A stretch of DNA of 64,000 bases from Setomelanomma holmii. Taxonomy: Eukaryota; Ascomycota; Dothideomycetes; Pleosporales; Phaeosphaeriaceae. The notes below the pieces were generated by a model, which was given only the letters and a program-made list of their open reading frames with translations, was not told the DNA's origin and ran no database searches. Below are positions 11,233 through 21,215 of the stretch, piece by piece. The stretch lies in the NCBI GenBank assembly GCA_010015745.1, contig ML978206.1:1-64000 (forward strand). Direction: 5' to 3'. A program made the position numbers and the translations under genes. How positions within the stretch are numbered: position 1 is the stretch's first letter; every line of letters begins with the position of its first letter.

Positions 11233-12075
11233 GTGGTGAGCTCGTCGTAGCAGTGAGAGATTACACAGAGGATAAGCGAAAACTGGTGCGAGGGCCTGAG
11301 TGTTCTGAAACTATACGAGGTTCTATTCAACATAGGCGGTGATGTCGTTACACAACTGAATTGGCATTATAGAAAAAAAGAAAGCTCTCTTCCCACCCCT
11401 CTAACTTTCACAATGTGCCATCGTCAATTCAATCCTTGGTAGGCATTTCACCAGGTTCAATTCAGCTGCTACGAAGAGTGTTGCCTTCCAGTATCCCTCG
11501 CCCACTACGTTCACGACAACCTTTCACAATTCCACTATCAACTGCATGTAGTCTTACAGCAATTGAACATATCTTTAGCGGAGACGATTATGAGGCGTGT
11601 CGAATGTTAGACATACCTACGTAATTCTTCTCGATCCTCTTGGTTATTTCTCCGATCACTACATGGTCGACGTTGCTGAGCTACATGAACTCGCGTACTA
11701 CACTTGTCGATAGATTGCATCCATGTGAGTCACAAGCTGCGAGGGCCGGAGTGCGAGACATCGGAGTACTTCGTATCGCTACATGTCCTTCTTTTGCACC
11801 GACATATCGAAAAATCACACATGAAGGATGAAGAGCTTACAGGTATTCTTCTCGCAGGAAAAATGCATTACCTCAATCCTTCAATGCGATGGTAAAGTTG
11901 ACTACAACAGTATCACTTACTGATGTCGACATTTGGGCAAAAACTTCGTACCGAGAGCAAGATGGATAACCTTATGTTAATTACATGCAAGGTGATGGTA
12001 ACAGAACACCTGTGGCGCTGTATTACTGATTGCTGGCACTCGGACAGCTTTATTCACCATGGAGTTGCGCGCCTC
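11233..12075. other. Intergenic or degraded sequence
   Basis: Several short frames (for example 11415-11624 and 11640-11895) overlap one another without introns that would connect them. They could be remains of a decayed gene. No repeat, RNA or regulatory element was recognised. Confidence 0.3.
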
Positions 12076-12212
12076 TCTTAGCGTGCATTACCGACAGTCG
12101 GAAGGTCTGAGCGTGCATCAATGTCTTAGCGTGCATCACCGACGGTCGGAAGGTCTGAGCGTGCGTTTATGTCTTAGCGTGCATCACCGACAGTCGGAAG
12201 GCCTAAGCGCCG
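12076..12212. repeat. 48-bp tandem repeat, about 2.8 copies, each with CCG-N5-CGG
   Basis: Units start at 12076, 12124 and 12172. Each contains CCGAC-A/G-GTCGG (12091-12101, 12139-12149, 12187-12197), an everted CGG pair with a 5-bp spacer. Such pairs are the usual recognition form for Zn2Cys6 regulators. The repeats lie about 190-300 bp before the ATG at 12389. The 48-bp period equals 16 codons, and the frame from an ATG at 12059 stays open through the repeats into exon 1 of the next gene. They could therefore encode a repeated N-terminal extension instead of being a promoter array. Confidence 0.8.
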
Positions 12213-12388
12213 CTTGCATCCCTGCTGTTCGGCCCGTGCAGAGCAGAACTCGTAAGGCTCTGATTCGAACTAATCACCTGCGAGCTGATTGGCTATGTTA
12301 CATTCAAACGAAGTGTCACGTCATCACTTCTACCCCGCCACAAGACAAACACTCCATGCAACTATTCGCACTCCATTTTCAACTGAAT

Positions 12389-13768
12389 ATGGATGAAGGA
12401 TACTTCTTTCTGGAGGTCATTGAGACGTTGAAGCATACTCAACGCCGTGGGTGGGTACTGCGTAATGTCCCAGATCCTGAGAGTGTGAGCGATCACATGT
12501 ATCGTATGGCAATCATGTGTCTCATGGTACCCAAGGTCAGCCGATCGCTCAGAACTGCCTCCCAATTACTGACCTTCAGATTGATGCTGAGGTGCGGATG
12601 AAAGCTGTTATCATGTGTCTACTACATGATATGGGAGAAGCTATCATTGGCGACATTACTCCATCAGATGGAGTCACTCCAGGTTTGGAAGCCTTGCTTG
12701 ATGAGGTTTCTCTGCTAATTATTTGCTCATATAGAAAGCAAATATCTGCAGGAGGAGATGGCAATGAAGTACCTTGCTTGCACCCTGCACGACTCATCAA
12801 CTAACCTAAGAGAAATGCTTGTGGACGTCTGGCATGAGTACGAAGCAGGTCAAAGTCAAGCCGCACAGCTTGTAAAGCAGGTGGATAAGCTCGAGTGCAT
12901 ACAGCAAGCAATCGTGTATCGACAGAAGCACAGCATACCTCGATTGGACGAGTTCATGGAGCTCCAAGCGAAGATCACCCTGCCTGAACTCCAGCCATTA
13001 CTGCAGGTATGCTTGAAAAGGTATGAGGTGGTGAAGATGAGTCAACAAGACGATATGGTCATTGTTTTTGTGTCTGGTGAGTTTGTATCGTATGCTACTT
13101 GTGCACCACTGAGCATATCCAGGTGGACCAGGTGTGGGCAAGGGCACCCAGTGCACTCGTCTGGCTCGTGAATATGGTTTCCATCACGTTTGTGTCGGCG
13201 ACTTGCTGCGAGATGAAGCTCGAGATCAAGGATCACCTTATAAGGACTTTATAGCAGAAAGCATCCAAAAATCGATTCTGCTACCGGCATCGTTTACAAC
13301 TGAACTTCTACGCAAAGAACTAGGCAGATCGAAAGCGCAGGGTCAGCGTCGTTTCCTTTTGGACGGATTCCCTCGCAGCATAAACCAGCTTACTGACTTC
13401 GAGTCAAAGGTGCGTAACATTAGAAGCTCTATCTTACGTACATCACTGACTCTGATAGATCTGTAGCAAATTCTGCACCCTCTCATTCGATTGCACTGAG
13501 CAAGATATGAGGGACCGGTTGCAACTCCGCTCCAGAAGCTCAGAACGTATTGACGACAACGAGGAGTCTGTAACGTTGAGGCTCAGGACTTTCAATGATA
13601 ACAACGCCGAGGTCCTCAAATATCTCGAAGGTCGTGGACCACTTCATCGCGTAAGCATTTCTTTTGTCAGCTAGTTCTTCTCTAACGTCCCTTTAGATCC
13701 CCTGTCGTGGGTCAATAGAGGAAGTTTACAGCCTTACACGATCGATGATGGAGAAACTTACTGTGTAG
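12389..13768 (+). CDS. HD-domain nucleotidase fused to UMP/CMP kinase-like domain, 377 aa
   Basis: Six exons join in phase: 12389-12526, 12580-12682, 12735-13076, 13123-13409, 13459-13650 and 13697-13768. The introns are 46-53 nt. Residues 1-175 match the HDDC2/YfbR type of HD phosphohydrolase, which in known members removes phosphate from deoxynucleoside monophosphates. His36, His62-Asp63 (LLHDMGE) and Asp131 are in place. Residues 190-377 form an adenylate kinase-family domain closest in pattern to UMP/CMP kinases: P-loop GGPGVGKGT at 195-203, GDLLRDE at 220-226, DGFPRS at 275-280 and a short lid with ERIDDNEES at 319-327. Both halves look catalytically intact. One would consume nucleoside monophosphates by dephosphorylation and the other by phosphorylation. 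The start follows the family boundary; an in-frame ATG at 12059 would add 110 residues including the 16-residue repeats. It is convergent with the Zn2Cys6 gene ending at 13970. Confidence 0.85.
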
Positions 13769-13969
13769 AGATAGTGTCGCAAAGGATTCTAGCAGCCGAA
13801 AGAGGCAGAATCGATGAGTCGATTCTTCTGTCCATCCTTGTCCGCAAATGCCAAGCTGCAGAGAGAAAAGTCTACGCTTGTCTCGTCTAGCCAGTTGTAC
13901 CTGTCTTTTGCGGCCGTTATTGGCGTTGTGGTCGCTAAATATCTACTATTGGCAAATCCTTGTGGAACG

Positions 13970-15236
13970 TCACTGGCGAAGTGAAGGTGGCATAGGAGAA
14001 GGTTGCTCGAGTAGACACTCTGCTTTATGAGTGTGGCTGCAGGACTTGGATGGCGCCATTTGTAGTTCTTTAAATGTTAGTGTCTCCGCCATGAAACTAA
14101 TTGGATTCATACGGACATGGTTGCGACCATTGGCCCATGGCAACAATCGCCAGATATCTCTTTCACGTATGTTAAGGAGTATCGCAACCACCGAGTACAA
14201 CGCTACTTGACTGCACTGACGCGACAGCATCTTGGCTTGCAGTTCCCTCAAGCACTGTGCCTCGTTTCTCGCGCAGTAATTCTCCAGGATCTGGTCGAGC
14301 TGATTTTGTAGCACTCTAGGAGCAGGAACAGAGCCATACGATAACGAGTTCCTATCGACGATAGGCATCATCTGTAATGATCCAGGTACACAGAGCTGCC
14401 AACCCTTCATGAGTAGTCGATGAGCAGCCCAAAGCTGTAATGTCTGCTTGACTGTGGACTGCCACAACAAAACGTTAGAGGATTCATAATTTGCGTGTTC
14501 GAGGTGTCCTTACATCGTCACACTGCTGCGCTTGTTGGAACACCTCCTGCAACCACATGAACTGGCCCTGAGGCAGAAAGTATTGTACATGACTTGAGAT
14601 ATACGCTTCAAGATCTTGTTCCCGAAACGTATTAAGGCAGTAGTGTGTCGTATTGAGGTAGGACCAGCCATTGGTAAACGTTTTGTAGAATAAGTGCCCT
14701 TGGGTTTCGCTTGTAGGAACGTAGTTGCGACAGTCGATATCAATCGAAGGGCCATCCAAGAAGTGACATAGGCTGACGATGAGCGAGGAGTTTGGGACTG
14801 ACTTCAAATTGGCCCAGACAAGCTGCGATTTGTACATCCTGTTGGACCCTGACATGTGGTTAGCCATTAGTGTTCGCGCCGTCAGTACAGTCAACCTACA
14901 CTTCGAAAATACAGACTCCTCCGCGAAACGCACACGAGAGCATAAATGCTGGGGAATGCTCAGTTTTTCGCAACCCGAGCAGAGAGGCCCGCTAGTTTCT
15001 AGGCATTTTTTCTTATGCATATAGCATTTTGCACATGCAGCGAGCCCCTTCTTCGTAGTTGAATCCTGTGCGGCCTGGGAGGAAGCTGCGATAGCTCGCG
15101 AGTTGCTCGCACTTTCACAGGAGACACTGGCGCTGGGCCGCGCTTCTAGTGTCATGTGCGATGGACCAGCGAAAGTCTTGGAAACGCTCGTGCTTGCTGA
15201 TGATGATCTGTAAGCGTCATACACGACAGAAGGCAT
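13970..15236 (-). CDS. Zn2Cys6 transcription factor, 403 aa
   Basis: Exon 1 (15236-14514, ATG) and exon 2 (14458-13970) join across a 55-nt intron with a GTAAGG donor and a GGCAG acceptor. Residues 68-99 carry Cys at 68, 71, 78, 86, 89 and 99 with a KKK stretch between, the layout of fungal binuclear zinc-cluster DNA-binding domains (C-X2-C-X6-C-X7-C-X2-C-X9-C). A Ser-rich N terminus precedes it. The rest is a helical region like that of short zinc-cluster regulators. The protein should act in the nucleus on CGG-containing sites. CCG-N5-CGG motifs occur three times upstream of the convergent HD-kinase gene, but a link is inference. Confidence 0.8.
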
Positions 15237-15945
15237 CGCAAACCGTACGCAGTATCATGAGAAGCTCTTTGAAGGCAGCGTCGCTGATGCTGTGCCGCCG
15301 TCTCCATGCGTTGAGTTTAGAATTCGCGGTTCTGTTTTGCATCATAGAGATAGCGTGAGATGCTGCGTGCCATGGGATATGGCTGCAAAGTCCCCACGAC
15401 TAGGTATTCATACTCTGGAAGTGGCTTATCTCGTGCTATTGTTCAGCGCTTACGGAACGTTACTATTGGCTGGGCGGAGAACAACGCGCTGGACAACAAC
15501 ACCACCGACCGCAGCGCTGGGTCGCTTCGCAAAGGGTAATCTTGAGTCACTTGGAATCTGTTTTGTTCGAGTGAATATCCCATCTATGTGAATGTCGAGG
15601 ACAAGATTTCATTGTAACTTTGAAAGGAGCTGGGCGCAGTGGTAGGGTGAAGAGATAAAGCAGTCACGTGCGGACTGCTGAATGTTCCCGAGGTCCCTAT
15701 TGCCCGCGCCTCGACGTTAAGCGAGACTGAGCACCTATCGATAAGCGGCGCGAGCGCGCCATCACATGAGGTCGTGTACATATCCCATACCGACAGCCGT
15801 CGGTTCAGCCTTTTACAAGAGACATTATACCTCAGGTTCCGCTTGACCATCGAACTGGAGCCGCCACATCACTACGTACATATCAAGGGCGAGCGCGCTT
15901 CCCACACGAGTCATCATCATCAAATTCTCTGTAGCAGGGTTAATA
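15237..15945. other. Upstream regions of two divergent genes
   Basis: This 709-bp stretch separates the start of the zinc-cluster gene from the ATG at 15946. Short frames on both strands lack motifs and introns. No distinct promoter element was identified. Confidence 0.35.
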
Positions 15946-16428
15946 ATGCCGTCTTCTCCAAAGGCAGAAGTGGAGTTCAAACAGCACCAAAGGCTCGAGC
16001 CCCTCATGGCGCAGCTTCGCAACCCCGCTTTGCAAGCTTTCATTCGCGAAGCCAAACTTCCAACTGGCAAAAATCATTCCCCTTTTGCTTGTGCAGATCA
16101 GGAAGAGATCCTCAAAGTGGTCCAAGAATTCTATCATGTATGTTTCGATGCTATATCAGAGTTGACGCCAATGCTCACACGTACATTCCAGGGCCATTCT
16201 CTGTCGCATTGCTTTGGTGCCGTGCTTGCATCTGGACCTACGGCCTTTGGAGGGCCCTACTCCTACGTCATCTTATTCTTGGATGAGCTCAGTGGTACCC
16301 AATACAGCGTCAACGGTGTTGAAAAGGCGTTCGCGTCCAGTCAGGCAGTCCTTGCTGGGGGTGGACCTCTTCCAGTAGATGTCAGAATGGGTCGACTGGC
16401 TGTTTTGGTATATGCATTTCATCACTGA
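15946..16428 (+). CDS. Two-exon orphan protein, 142 aa
   Basis: ATG at 15946. Exons 15946-16137 and 16192-16428 are joined in phase across a 54-nt intron (GTATGT donor, TTCCAG acceptor). The intron is a multiple of three and lacks a stop, so an unspliced 160-residue form is also readable. The product has no signal peptide; its C-terminal half is glycine- and alanine-rich. Family not recognised. Its 3' end overlaps the 3' end of the minus-strand gene ending at 16382 by about 47 bp. Confidence 0.5.
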   Translation: MPSSPKAEVEFKQHQRLEPLMAQLRNPALQAFIREAKLPTGKNHSPFACADQEEILKVVQEFYHVCFDAISELTPMLTRTFQGHSLSHCFGAVLASGPTAFGGPYSYVILFLDELSGTQYSVNGVEKAFASSQAVLAGGGPLPVDVRMGRLAVLVYAFHH

Positions 16429-17449
16429 CGGCCCATGGCGGCAAGATCATGTTCAGAGGTGGACCCGAGATAAGGTTGAGCGATTCTTCGTTTAGCTGCC
16501 AAGTGGGAAAGTGCAGGTCTTCAATGGGCTGCTCTGGACACATGAGTGGGTACGCAGCCTCGAAAGGATGATGGCGTGAACCCAGCACATTTGCTGTCTG
16601 TGTCGGCGCGAGAGCTTGCTCGTTTTGTACTATTGGCTCAGGTGTGCTGCACATATATGGCGGTATCGCCGTATCCGTCGTATATCTTTGTGCGATGAAG
16701 ACATTGTCGCTCACACTGCCTGGTTGTGCAATCGTGGATGTTTTTATTCGCTTCTTCGGCCGCTCTTCGACTTCAGCCGCAGGCCGCGTGTGTTTGTTGG
16801 AACCCCCAGCTCGTTGAAAGCATTTTAAATGGCCGTGACTTTCGAAGAAAGGTTCTATGAAACGTCTCAGCTGAGTGCCTAGTATGCTGAGATGTCCACG
16901 ATGCTGCAGTACAACTTCGAAGTCTTCCTGTGAGAGTGGCTCCTGTCCCGCGCCTGCTAAGGCAAGAACAACGCTCTGGTCCTCATAGCATAATGTGCTT
17001 ATGTTCGGCATGGAGCCTGCCGGCGCAAGACAAAGATCTCTTTGCTTCCTGCTAAGCTTCTTTCTCCTCTGACCTTGGGTATTCTCTCCGGAGATCACCC
17101 ACCGTATCAACGTGCTCTTCATGATGTTGAACTGCTTTGAAGCCGCTTTCTGAGTGGTGTCCTCGATCTTAAAAATGATGTGCTCAATCTTCTCGCCTAT
17201 CTCTTCGACCTTTATGGCCCTTTCGTCTTGTAGTTTGCCTTCATTGCGGCCGGGCGGTGGTAGGTTTGTTCGACCTCTAATGACTTCGTCCAGGTGTGAA
17301 ATGACGTCAATTAGTATTTTCCAGCTACAGTGTGATCGTAATGTTGGTACTGGAGTTTGAAGCAAAAGGCTCAGAAGGAATGGTAGTGCACCGCCAATGT
17401 TTTGTAGCTCTACCGTCTCCATCTGAGATTCTGGATAGAACCTTTGCAT
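16382..17449 (-). CDS. Orphan, probably nuclear protein, about 355 aa or longer
   Basis: The open frame runs from beyond 17626 to the stop at 16382. The first in-frame ATG of the clear part is at 17449; an upstream exon is possible. Features are a helical, charged middle, a very basic patch (QRRKKLSRKQR) and a second basic cluster (ERPKKRIKT) that looks like a nuclear localisation signal. The C terminus is proline-rich. This composition suits a transcription-related protein, but the DNA-binding domain, if any, is not visible. The tail overlaps the tail of the convergent gene at 15946-16428. Confidence 0.5.
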   Translation of the reverse strand: MQRFYPESQMETVELQNIGGALPFLLSLLLQTPVPTLRSHCSWKILIDVISHLDEVIRGRTNLPPPGRNEGKLQDERAIKVEEIGEKIEHIIFKIEDTTQKAASKQFNIMKSTLIRWVISGENTQGQRRKKLSRKQRDLCLAPAGSMPNISTLCYEDQSVVLALAGAGQEPLSQEDFEVVLQHRGHLSILGTQLRRFIEPFFESHGHLKCFQRAGGSNKHTRPAAEVEERPKKRIKTSTIAQPGSVSDNVFIAQRYTTDTAIPPYMCSTPEPIVQNEQALAPTQTANVLGSRHHPFEAAYPLMCPEQPIEDLHFPTWQLNEESLNLISGPPLNMILPPWAVSDEMHIPKQPVDPF

Positions 17450-17656
17450 AAACAAGAATGAAGAAGACGTTACTGGTGGTATCGATGGCGGCGGAACGGC
17501 AAGGGAGGAAGCCCGAGTGTATGCTTCCGCATGTGCCTTCTGAGCAACGCGCGCTAGGCTAGCCGACCGTACGCCCAGACTATGATTAGCGGCGGCGTTC
17601 GATGGAAGCGAGACCGCGCGCGTCACCGAAATTTACTCGCCAGATGGTTCATACCT

Positions 17657-17918
17657 TTAGCCAATGAAAGACTTGACCAAGGGAGCCTTGCTGCAGGAGC
17701 CACCCCTGTCGATAAGTGCAAGGGTGGCTGTTGTTGGGTCAATAGAGTCGATGCCGTCCAGCTCTTTCCTTTAATTCGTCGACAAGCAGGTCGCGGAATG
17801 GGAATCACCTAGACCCGGCGTTGACAAGGGTGGTCGCAGAAGTCTTCTGAGGTTCGATTCTGAGACACGGGTGACGACCTCTTCTGCTTCGAACCGGCGG
17901 AGCGGGAATTTCCGTCAT
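17657..17918 (-). CDS. Possible small spliced protein, 73 aa
   Basis: ATG at 17918. Exon 1 (17918-17809) and exon 2 (17768-17657) join in phase across a 40-nt intron (AG/GTGATT donor, TTAAAG acceptor). Exon 1 is basic (RSRRGRH) and exon 2 has a hydrophobic, Thr/Ala-rich reading. No family is recognised. The frame of exon 1 also stays open upstream, antisense to the membrane-protein gene that starts at 17986, so the true start is uncertain. Confidence 0.3.
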
Positions 17919-17985
17919 AAGAATACTCACGTTGCTACAAAACGTGAGGAGGTCACCCAAAAATGCAAGTTGAAGCAGTAACAGG

Positions 17986-19171
17986 ATGGAACCCTCCGCA
18001 ATCTTTTCAATCATTACCGCATGTGTTATGGGTTTTGTTTGGATTGTACACATTATCCTCATTCTTTTTAAAAACACCTCATTTCCCTTCATCCCGTTTC
18101 TTAACCTTATCTTTGTCACTGCACTTATTCCAACGACCATCAAACTGCCACTCGCAATTCCCCCGGCATTTCTGTGCACTATAGTATGGACCGCATTGCA
18201 CGACATGCTGGACGATTTTAAACGTGAAAAGAGAGCGAAGAAGTGGCTGGTGCTAGCTACGTCCATTGCGAGTAGTTTCTACATTTTGGTGACTGCCTTC
18301 TTCCAGTATATACGGTGAGTGGCCTACTGGGAGAACCCTATCGCAATACCGCTGACTCCGATCATAGGTCCGAGCTTCAGGCTTCGACAAACCTCCAATT
18401 TGGAAGTCTTATCGTGTTATCGAACATGTACATGTACCAGATCATTTCCCCCTCATGGTCTCTTACACGACCATGGCTAGGGCGTGTATACTTTGGATAT
18501 CTCCTCCTCAGTGCGTTCGCACTGAGCTTGGCTATATGGGCTCCAGTCACTATCAAGGCGCAGCCATACATACTACCCGTTCGTGTGCTCTCGATGTGAT
18601 CCGACTTAAAAACTGACACGAAGCCCTAGACTGTGTTGATTTTACATTCTACTCTTTATTTATACGACCACTACCGCCCCAAGAACGACTTGGAAATTAG
18701 GTGTGCTAGTTCTATGGATGACACCGAGGCCCAAAAAGGTTACATTTCGAATAACTGCTGGCGTGCTCTTGAGGACTATTATCGCTGGGATGAAGGCAGC
18801 ATAACATGTACTGCCGAGCTTATAAAGCTCGTACACGACAACCTCAGTCGCGAAGAATGGGTTGCATTTAATGAACTGGCCAGATGCACAACTAGGAGTA
18901 CAAACGAAATGAACTTTTTCATTTCGAACAAATTGGATCTGACCCATCAAGAACACATCCAAGCACAACTTTCGAGCCGCGGTGTGAATTGGCATTCAAC
19001 TGGCATGTACATTGAGGTCAGTCGTCCCAACTTGCTTCCGAGGCAACCAACCAGGTCAATGCTGACACAACCAAGGTAAAGCTCGGATTGGCAGCTCGGG
19101 AAGTATCTCGAACGAAAGATTCACCGGAACTTTCAGTTGAGGATCATATTCTCAGTGTATGGTCCGTATAA
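17986..19171 (+). CDS. Multi-pass membrane protein, 342 aa
   Basis: Four exons join in phase: 17986-18314, 18368-18584, 18630-19016 and 19076-19171. The introns are 45-59 nt with clear GTGAGT/GTGCTC/GTCAGT donors and CTGAC branch sites. The first 200 or so residues hold roughly five hydrophobic segments, including MEPSAIFSIITACVMGF at the very start, with a charged loop (DDFKREKRAKK) in between. The remainder is a soluble tail. No transporter or receptor signature is recognised. The layout resembles the many fungal orphan integral membrane proteins with a cytosolic C terminus. Phasing at all three introns makes the model solid even though function is unknown. Confidence 0.65.
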
Positions 19172-19897
19172 TCCGCTTGACCTTTTTTCTCTTTCATTCT
19201 TTATCCAAGTCTGTGCGTAGAACTTATAATATTGGGTTGCATTTGTATGTATCTTAGCATGGTGATCACTTTAGTGCCAAAAACGTACTGATATGCCAAA
19301 ACGTGCCACAATACTGAAGTAAACAACTTATGAATTCCACTCGCGAGATCGAAGTGCCAAGGACACTTGGGACCGGCATCGAAACCAGAAGACGTCATGC
19401 GTGTCCGATTTACACATCCTTCCGTGAACCGCCTACCTCGCGTACTGACATGCGTGAAAATATGCCCTCAACGGAAAAGGCTTGCAGACCAATGCGCTAT
19501 GCATGATGGTGCATATACCCACATGTTATCGCTGTATTTTGACAGGCTCATGCGAAGCCACCTGCCCATTGCAACTCGGCCTACTGCTGTTCCATGCCAC
19601 GTAGAGAATCTCTCTCTACATTGGGAAGCCATATAATCCAGCCACGGCGTGGTAGAAAGGCTAGACCACCACACCATATCGGCTGAGGCATCGGCGCGTA
19701 CTATACTCGCCGCATTCGGAATCGTCCTTTCGCTCAGTCCGCCCGTGGCATGCCGGAGATGACACGGAAGTTTGACAGGGGGGTTTGTACGAAGAATATA
19801 AGTAGGTCGGCCATCAAAGTGTTGGACTGGTATACGCAACTTATTTCCACAGCACAATAACTTCAAAAACATCGATCCCAACGTCCGATTCACGAAC
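19172..19897. other. Intergenic region, nothing firm
   Basis: Only unsupported frames occur, among them a 177-codon minus-strand frame (19468-20001) that lies antisense to the zinc-ribbon microprotein and has no motif. No repeat or RNA gene was recognised. Confidence 0.3.
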
Positions 19898-20038
19898 ATG
19901 GACTGTCCAGCCTGCGGTAAAGGAAACATAACTGGCAGAGAGACATGCGAGTTTTGTGGTGCGCAATTGCCGATCACTGTGGCTGTGGCTGATGAGGGCA
20001 TGGATGAACGTGAGAATGATGCTTCTAGTGACTTTTGA
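19898..20038 (+). CDS. Zinc-ribbon microprotein, 46 aa
   Basis: An ATG at 19898 opens a 46-codon frame starting MDCPACGKGN and containing a second pair, CEFCGAQ. The two Cys-X2-Cys knuckles, 11 residues apart, form a compact zinc ribbon. An acidic tail rich in Asp, Glu and Ser follows. Zinc ribbons of this type often mediate protein or nucleic-acid contacts; no specific role can be given. The gene is short enough to be missed by length filters. An upstream exon cannot be excluded. Confidence 0.5.
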   Translation: MDCPACGKGNITGRETCEFCGAQLPITVAVADEGMDERENDASSDF

Positions 20039-20140
20039 GTATGCTAACAATGCCTCAGAGCACTGAGTTGCGGGTCAATCTACATGGATAAGACCTGTCG
20101 AGGATGATGCTGGTCATGGCTCTACATTCATTCCATTACT

Positions 20141-21109
20141 TTATTCTCCTCGCGCTTGGAGTCGGGCGACAGCTTGCTTCCCACGTTCGTTAAGTACGGG
20201 ATAGCGCCGTAAAGCGTAAAAATCGAGCCAGAATTGACGAGCTGCTTCATGTTGAGGTATGTACTTTCGCAACATAGACTTCCACTCAGTGTCTTCTGTT
20301 CCCAACCCGATTGTCGCACAAGTGAACTCCCACCATACTGGGAAGTATCCGCTGTTCTCCCAATCCAGGATACCTGTGACTTTCCCGTCTTTGACCATAA
20401 TATTTACGGCAGACAGATCGCCGTGAGTGAAGGTGTACGGTCTTGCGACAGGCATCTGGTCCCGGAATCGCGTGCGAATGTCTTGGGGGAGTGTGCCCAG
20501 GACTGGCAGTAACTCTGACCAGAGTTCGTCATCAGAGAAGAGCGGACCGTGAGGCTTGCCGTATCCATCAAGGAACAGGAAATAAGAATAGAGTGGCTGG
20601 TCAGCGATACTTTGCAGGGATGATGACTGAAGCCCTCGTAGTTGTGAGAGATAGTCTGCTGTCTGCCTTGCAATCGACTCCTTCTGCTCCTCTGATAGAG
20701 ATGGCCAAGCAGTATGCAGTGTCGTACCAGCAATACGCTCCGTCTGCATGAAGTAGCGGTCGTTGTCGTTATACTCGAGAACCAGCGTTGGGATTGGGAT
20801 TGTAGTGTTCTCCTTCAGGAAGTGAAGATTCCGGGCTTCGAAAGTGGGAGGCTTTATCGGCCGCTCTTTGAAGATGTACTTCGGTCCCAGTGACCAGACA
20901 GCGCGATCACTGATACTGTATTCAAGCTTGACGTGGCTATGGTAGCAGCCAGCATTCTGTCGCTCAACAGTCCAGCTACACGCCGTACAAGGTGCCTGAG
21001 TTCGGTCCATTCGGCATCCGGAAGTCGAGATTGGTATTGCAATGGAAGGTGTTCCAAGCGGTGTTGGGAATTGCAGCAGAAGATGCATGCCGTGTTTAGT
21101 TGGATGCAC
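20141..21109 (-). CDS. APH/protein-kinase-like fold phosphotransferase, about 320 aa
   Basis: The C-terminal two thirds carry the phosphotransferase core of the APH (aminoglycoside phosphotransferase-like) family: FTHGDLSAVNIMV with the catalytic Asp and Asn, followed by GILDWENSGYFP with the metal-binding Asp. The N-terminal lobe includes YIFKERP and the Arg/Glu-rich helix. Fungi have many such genes, and their substrates are mostly unknown; antibiotic resistance should not be assumed. The 5' end is uncertain because the open frame begins without an ATG at 21109. The first usable ATGs lie at about 21088 and 21010, and an intron near 20930-21010 is possible. It is divergent from the nuclease-like gene at 21216. 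Confidence 0.8.
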   Translation of the reverse strand: MHPTKHGMHLLLQFPTPLGTPSIAIPISTSGCRMDRTQAPCTACSWTVERQNAGCYHSHVKLEYSISDRAVWSLGPKYIFKERPIKPPTFEARNLHFLKENTTIPIPTLVLEYNDNDRYFMQTERIAGTTLHTAWPSLSEEQKESIARQTADYLSQLRGLQSSSLQSIADQPLYSYFLFLDGYGKPHGPLFSDDELWSELLPVLGTLPQDIRTRFRDQMPVARPYTFTHGDLSAVNIMVKDGKVTGILDWENSGYFPVWWEFTCATIGLGTEDTEWKSMLRKYIPQHEAARQFWLDFYALRRYPVLNERGKQAVARLQARGE

Positions 21110-21215
21110 GGCGCCGCTAGTCTAGCGCAGGCTCGCACCCCTGCCGCAGGCTACTTGATTTGCGACAACCAGCCTCGACCTCCATCAACTTGCATACAAC
21201 CCACCCCGCCCGAAC

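Noticed and set aside
11415..11895. Possible multi-exon gene
   Set aside because: No consistent splice solution joins the short frames; probably decayed or non-coding.
19468..20001. 177-codon minus-strand frame
   Set aside because: Antisense to the zinc-ribbon microprotein, no motif, no intron.
20141..21109. An antibiotic-resistance gene
   Set aside because: The APH-like fold is common in fungi with unknown substrates; nothing indicates aminoglycoside activity.
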